NCBI RefSeq assembly: GCF_041429785.1
Contig: NZ_CP163423.1
Location: 3,162,001 to 3,226,000, forward strand
Direction: 5' to 3'
DNA length: 64,000 bases
Origin: Fretibacter rubidus
GTDB lineage: Bacteria > Pseudomonadota > Alphaproteobacteria > Caulobacterales > Maricaulaceae
Positions 62,787 through 64,000 of this stretch are shown here, piece by piece. The position numbers and the translations under genes were made by a program. A model generated the notes under the pieces. It was not told the DNA's origin, did no database searches, and saw only the letters and a list, made by a program, of their open reading frames with translations. Positions within the stretch are counted from its first letter, which is position 1, and every line of letters starts with the position of its first letter.

Positions 62787-62884
62787 GACCTGCTCCCGTT
62801 TTAGCCCTATTTTCATCACCCTATCCGATATACACGCCTTACGAAAGGCTTTGCGTTCAAGAGGGTTTTCGCGCAGTTGCCTAC

Positions 62885-63024
62885 TTGCATTAATATACCC
62901 GCTCTGTATAAGGCCGCTTCCCCACTGTTTGGGGACGTAGCGCGCTAGGCAAAAGGCATGCCTATCCGCTCGAAAGGCAGGGCAAACGGGCCTTCACCCG
63001 TGACCCCGTATCAAGGAGACCAAA
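62885..63024 (+). promoter_or_regulatory. Promoter and structured leader of rpmI-rplT
   Basis: TTGCAT (62885-62890) and TATAAG (62907-62912) at 16-bp spacing fit a sigma-70-type promoter. The 5-prime leader then contains three simple hairpins: CCCC/GGGG, AGGCA/TGCCT and ACGGG/CCCGT. Leaders of rpmI-rplT bind L20 for autoregulation in several bacteria. Here that role is inferred. Confidence 0.5.
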
Positions 63025-63225
63025 ATGCCAAAAATGAAGACGAAGTCAGGCGCGAAAAAGCGCTTCAAACTGACCGCATCTGGCAAGGTGAAAGCCGGCC
63101 AAGCGGGTAAACGCCACGGTATGATCAAACGCACGAACGACCAGATTCGTAAACTGCGCGGCACAACTGTGCTGAAAGATTGTGATGCAAAGCGCATCAA
63201 AAAATCATGGATGCCGAACGGCTAA
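63025..63225 (+). CDS. rpmI: 50S ribosomal protein bL35
   Basis: 66 residues, small and basic: [20 protein letters not shown] is the universal L35 start, followed by [17 protein letters not shown] and RKLRGTTVL. Length is normal. AGGAG precedes the ATG. It is 38 bases upstream of rplT. Confidence 0.97.
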   Translation: MPKMKTKSGAKKRFKLTASGKVKAGQAGKRHGMIKRTNDQIRKLRGTTVLKDCDAKRIKKSWMPNG

Positions 63226-63263
63226 CGGGTAACCCCCTTTTTAAATCAGATTTGGAGTAGACT

Positions 63264-63641
63264 ATGTCACGCGTAAAACGGGGCGTTACTAAACACGCCC
63301 GCCACAAAAAAATTATCGACGCAGCCAAGGGTTACCGCGGCCGCCGTAAAAACACATTCCGTATCGCCAATCAGGCGGTCGAAAAAGCGGGTCAATATGC
63401 TTATATTGGCCGTAAACTGAAAAAGCGTCAGTTTCGCGCCCTTTGGATTCAGCGTATTAACGCCGCTGTTCGCGAACACGGCATGACTTACGGTCGTTTC
63501 ATGGACGGTATCAACAAAGCCGGCATCACCCTTGACCGCAAAGTTCTCGCCGATATGGCCGGGAATGAGCCAGAAGCGTTCAAAGCGATTGTTGAGACTG
63601 CGAAAAAACACGCCAGTCAGCCGCATACGGTAAAAGCGTAA
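63264..63641 (+). CDS. rplT: 50S ribosomal protein bL20
   Basis: 125 residues. [58 protein letters not shown] and [20 protein letters not shown] are the standard L20 landmarks. It is an early-binding 23S rRNA assembly protein and, in several species, the repressor of its own operon. Confidence 0.97.
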   Translation: MSRVKRGVTKHARHKKIIDAAKGYRGRRKNTFRIANQAVEKAGQYAYIGRKLKKRQFRALWIQRINAAVREHGMTYGRFMDGINKAGITLDRKVLADMAGNEPEAFKAIVETAKKHASQPHTVKA

Positions 63642-63676
63642 ATCCTTCGCCGTAATAGGCCGAGATTATAGAGTTC

Positions 63677-63704
63677 AAAATGCTCCCTTATGGGGGCATT
63701 TTTT
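63677..63704 (+). terminator. Terminator after rplT
   Basis: AAAATGCTCCC/GGGGGCATTTT stem with a TTAT loop, followed by TTTTT overlapping its end, on the plus strand just after rplT. Confidence 0.82.
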
Positions 63705-63854
63705 ACGCGCGGTTTGGACTAGTGCACAAATACCACAGCAGCGCGTTAAATTACACCGATGTCATAAATGTGACTTGTTGTGAGCCATGCTTCTGCGTAA
63801 GCGGAGGTTTTAAATTGCGTAACCTTTGCGCGTTTCACACAGAGTATCGTTCCT

Positions 63855-64000
63855 ATGAAAACTTCCGTCCTTACTTTTGGCCTCTCAACGGCGATTGCGC
63901 TGTCTCTTGCCGCGCCAGCTTTCGCGCAATCATCTCCAGAATTTGACGAAATTATCGTCACCGCGACAAAGCGGTCTGAAAATATCCAAGACGTACCGGT
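63855..64000 (+). CDS. TonB-dependent receptor, N-terminal part (cut by window edge)
   Basis: The first 48 residues show a signal peptide (MKTSVLTFGLSTAIALSLAA, cleavage near AFA-QSS) and the TonB-box/plug start EFDEIIVTATKRSENIQDVPV, which is typical of outer-membrane TonB-dependent transporters for siderophores, vitamins or glycans. The barrel is outside the window, so the substrate cannot be told. It starts about 150 bases after the rplT terminator. Confidence 0.88.
   Translation, partial: MKTSVLTFGLSTAIALSLAAPAFAQSSPEFDEIIVTATKRSENIQDVP

Overview
The window looks like a chromosomal segment of an alphaproteobacterium, most likely a marine, stalk-forming or dimorphic relative of the Hyphomonadaceae/Maricaulales. 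Reasons: mid-GC DNA with alphaproteobacterial gene families (DUF4167, Atm1-type ABC exporter, DUF952, YggT), a mnmE-mnmG-rsmG-parA-parB block with three parS sites, CtrA-like TTAACCAT motifs, and a TonB-dependent receptor. Taxon is inference; the gene content is read directly. No rRNA, tRNA, CRISPR array, transposase or prophage was recognised.

Layout. 1-4628: end of a VOC/glyoxalase gene, a small membrane protein, a DsbD-like reductase with its redoxin partner, and a GDPD-like lipoprotein. 4734-10928: tRNA-modification genes (mnmE, mnmG), rsmG and the parAB chromosome segregation pair, with parS sites in the mnmE-mnmG gap and inside rsmG; the replication origin is therefore probably not far away. 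11086-14079: a large RTX metalloprotease. 14151-26453: a surface-polysaccharide locus (sulfotransferase, a triple-domain glycosyltransferase, Wzm/Wzt ABC exporter, complete dTDP-rhamnose pathway rfbC-B-D-A, a second WbsX-type enzyme). 26547-32228: a methyltransferase, then a five-gene minus-strand metabolic operon (HSDL2-like SDR, DUF1330, DUF2855, dienoyl-CoA isomerase-like crotonase, long GST) facing a PadR regulator across a shared palindrome. 32332-39950: lipidated beta-barrel protein, Atm1-type exporter, epimerase-like protein, TPR protein, DPP-IV peptidase, YggT and an S24-type repressor. 40070-44534: two tandem ammonium transporters, a DUF952 protein and pyrD.

44548-47842 holds the most unusual item. 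A 40-residue gene (47720-47842, minus), too short to be noticed in routine calling, has a strong ribosome site, a double-glycine-type leader (MRELTTTEIETVVGG) and a core made of three SGPVIIET repeats whose DNA copies differ only at synonymous positions. It has its own terminator, two TTAACCAT motifs upstream, and sits directly upstream of a hybrid histidine kinase with a predicted periplasmic TPR sensor. I propose a secreted peptide with a sensor, or a self-assembling repeat peptide; both are inference.

48100-59096: clpB behind a heat-shock-type promoter, DUF4167, prmC, thioredoxin-like lipoprotein, alpha/beta hydrolase, a coiled-coil cPLA2/patatin-like protein, a membrane protein with zinc ribbons, and a glycosyltransferase. 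59184-63641: infC (with an ATC start) and rpmI-rplT, separated by about 3 kb that includes an AT-rich KAP-type P-loop NTPase, a probable accessory or defence gene. The window ends in the first codons of a TonB-dependent receptor.
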